NCBI GenBank assembly: GCA_964358175.1
Contig: CAYHOI010000091.1
Location: forward strand, 1-7,607
Reading direction: 5' to 3'
Length of the DNA stretch: 7,607 nucleotides
Source: CAYHOI01 sp964358175
Lineage (GTDB): Bacteria; Margulisbacteria; Riflemargulisbacteria; GWF2-35-9
Part shown: positions 6,680 through 7,607 of the stretch, one piece after another
How positions within the stretch are numbered: the stretch's first letter is position 1
Layout of the letters: the number at the start of each line of letters is the position of its first letter
Notes under the pieces: model-generated
What the model saw: the letters and a program-made list of their open reading frames with translations, nothing else
Databases searched by the model: none
Told to the model about the DNA's origin: nothing
Translations under genes and position numbers: made by a program

Positions 6680-6859
6680 GTGATAGCAGTGGCACTGGGG
6701 CGAATGCTGGATCTGTACACTGATTTTCTGATTAGCAGTGATGGACTTCGGACAGCTACAGGGATGTCGGCAATGTTGGATGGGATGGTGAGTCATGATC
6801 AGGTGACTCGGTTTTTAGGCAAAGAGGATTATGATTCTCGAACCTTATGGAAAGAAGTA
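6680..6859 (+). mobile_element. Insertion-sequence remnant (5' end of a DDE transposase gene)
   Basis: Only the transposase N-terminal segment survives, within the chimera above. No matching right end, terminal inverted repeat pair or target duplication can be identified. The hairpin at 6632-6661 is a possible left boundary. This indicates a past insertion followed by deletion. Confidence 0.6.
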
Positions 6860-6872
6860 AAGAAACTTCTTT
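6851..6872 (+). repeat. Perfect 7-bp inverted repeat at the transposase-MiaA junction
   Basis: AAAGAAG (6851-6857) and CTTCTTT (6866-6872) are exact reverse complements around an 8-nt spacer. They lie exactly where the similarity changes from transposase to MiaA. It may have helped form the deletion, or be a coincidence of A-rich Lys and Leu codons. Confidence 0.5.
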
Positions 6873-7074
6873 ATGAGGGGTATGACCCTACCCTACCAGC
6901 ACTTCAAGCACTCGGGTACAAAGAAATTATCGCTCATATAAAAGGGTTAATGGACTGGGACGCAACCGTTGAGCTAATTAAGAAGCGGACACGAAATTTT
7001 GCAAAGCGACAATTAACGTGGTATCGAAGCTTTACAAATGCTCATTGGGAACCGTTGGATTTATGATGAGGTCG

Positions 7075-7554
7075 ATGAAATACTTTGCCCACACGCATCC
7101 GACAAAAGAGTGGCAGACACTGAAAGAACATTTGGAGAATGTGGCAGAACTGTCAAGAGGGGCGGCACGCAAGAACGGTGTTGTGGATAACGAAGAAGTG
7201 TTATTGGGCATTGCCGGATTGCTTCACGATTTTGGCAAATATCAACCGGATTTCCAAGCCTATTTAAAAAATGGCGGAAAACGTGGAAGTGTGCCACATG
7301 CCTCATGGGGAGCAGGTTATGCAAGAGTTTTGGGGTTGAATGACCTTTCATTTATAATCGATGGACACCATAAAGGACTACCTGACTTGACGGACTTGCA
7401 GACGGATACAGATGAGTTTAAAAACGATGAAGTCGAAAACTTTGAAGCGATTAAGCAAGCATTTTTGACCGATACCGGTTTAACTGAAGAGGAGTTAACG
7501 GTTATCCCCCCTAAATTTCCCAGTCTATACGAACGAGAGTTATATATCCGCTAA
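7075..7554 (+). pseudogene. cas3: Cas3 HD-nuclease domain, truncated by internal deletion and frameshift
   Basis: This is the N-terminal HD domain of Cas3, the nuclease-helicase that degrades DNA marked by Cascade. Numbered from ATG 7075, the metal-site residues are His19 (EHLENVAEL), His51-Asp52 (GLLHDFGKYQPDFQ), His75 (VPHASWGAG) and His98-His99 (GHHKGLPD). The last visible stretch, YERELYIR, is the segment that in Cas3 proteins runs into LFSxLVDAD. That aspartate motif is absent because the frame hits TAA at 7552. The next bases, in another frame, encode the helicase DExH motif, so this is a broken full-length Cas3, not a natural HD-only Cas3''. TGAGG lies close before ATG 7075; ATG 7063 or 7066 are alternatives, 7063 overlapping the preceding stop. 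Spacing of HHxGLPD suggests an I-C-like rather than an E. coli I-E-like Cas3, but weakly. Confidence 0.85.
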
Positions 7555-7607
7555 TATCGCTGATTCTGTCGTCATCTTCGATGAAATCCAGACGCTGAAT
7601 AAGGAAC
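7532..7607 (+). pseudogene. cas3: Cas3 helicase fragment, motif II (DExH) onward, running off the window
   Basis: In the frame beginning at 7532, bases from about 7547 encode SANIADSVVIFDEIQTLNKE. This is the Walker B/DExH motif of Cas3 helicases, with its usual hydrophobic lead-in and the following TLNKE. Walker A (GxGKT) and the helicase N-terminal lobe, normally between the HD domain and this motif, are absent. The reading frame differs by one from the HD part. The fragment continues past the right edge, so the rest of the helicase may survive there without a promoter or start. Confidence 0.75.

Larger units (their letters stand above)
6680..7066 (+). pseudogene. Chimeric remnant: transposase N-terminus fused in frame to MiaA C-terminus
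   Basis: One open frame of 128 codons joins two unrelated families. Residues 10-58 (LDLYTDFLISS, ATGMSAMLDG, SHDQVTRFLGKEDYDSRTLW) match the N-terminus of DDE transposases of the IS701/IS4-like kind. The catalytic DDE domain is absent. From about residue 61 (KKLLYEGYDPTLPALQALGYKEII, then RTRNFAKRQLTWYR and HWEPLDL) it matches the C-terminus of MiaA, the tRNA A37 dimethylallyltransferase, up to a natural-looking stop. The MiaA P-loop and its catalytic N-terminal two-thirds are missing, so no enzyme activity is expected from either half. The junction lies at about 6848-6870, where KEVKK suits both families. The start may be GTG 6680 or, more like homologues, ATG 6704. The TGA stop overlaps an ATG of the cas3 frame (7063-7066). 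Confidence 0.85.

Noticed and set aside
7063..7554. A natural stand-alone Cas3'' HD nuclease gene
   Set aside because: The LVDAD segment is missing and the helicase DExH motif follows within a few codons in another frame, which fits a deleted full-length cas3 better.

Overview
This is a bacterial window of moderate G+C content, judged by eye. It holds the tail of a type I-E CRISPR-Cas locus on the left, an ordinary housekeeping and envelope block in the middle, and a cluster of broken genes on the right. I cannot name the organism. A secreted NodB-type deacetylase, WecB/MnaA and a P2-type cation pump fit a free-living, probably Gram-negative bacterium, but no marker gene settles it.

Left (1-555): the last codons of cas1 overlap cas2 of subtype I-E. 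A minimal CRISPR array of two identical 29-nt repeats and one spacer begins only 22 nt after cas2. Past the last repeat lies a short inverted sequence resembling half a repeat.

Middle, minus strand (550-4722): a convincing operon reads P-type cation ATPase, then a secreted polysaccharide deacetylase with a 4-bp ATGA overlap, then an unrecognised 277-residue protein whose C-terminal half looks like degenerate beta-propeller blades. A sigma70-like promoter (TTTACA, 17 bp, TAAGGT) lies upstream of the ATPase.

Middle, plus strand (4802-6536): wecB/mnaA (UDP-GlcNAc 2-epimerase) is followed one base later by mntP (manganese exporter). They diverge from the ATPase operon across a 79-bp gap.

Right (6537-7607): this kilobase is full of gene fragments. 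It holds a 21-codon ORF behind duplicated Shine-Dalgarno-like sequences and an imperfect hairpin. Next comes an in-frame chimera of a transposase N-terminus and the C-terminus of MiaA, with a 7-bp perfect inverted repeat at the junction. It overlaps or abuts a Cas3 gene whose HD nuclease domain is intact up to its last conserved segment. That gene then jumps, with a frame change, straight to the helicase DExH motif (IFDEIQ), missing the Walker A region.

The main story is erosion and rearrangement of CRISPR-Cas and neighbouring genes. Cas remnants sit on both flanks of about 6.5 kb of unrelated cargo, and at least two deletion-type junctions are visible. I see no convincing new defence system. 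The best candidates for a second look are the cas3 deletion, the transposase-MiaA chimera, the one-spacer array and the unknown propeller-like protein.
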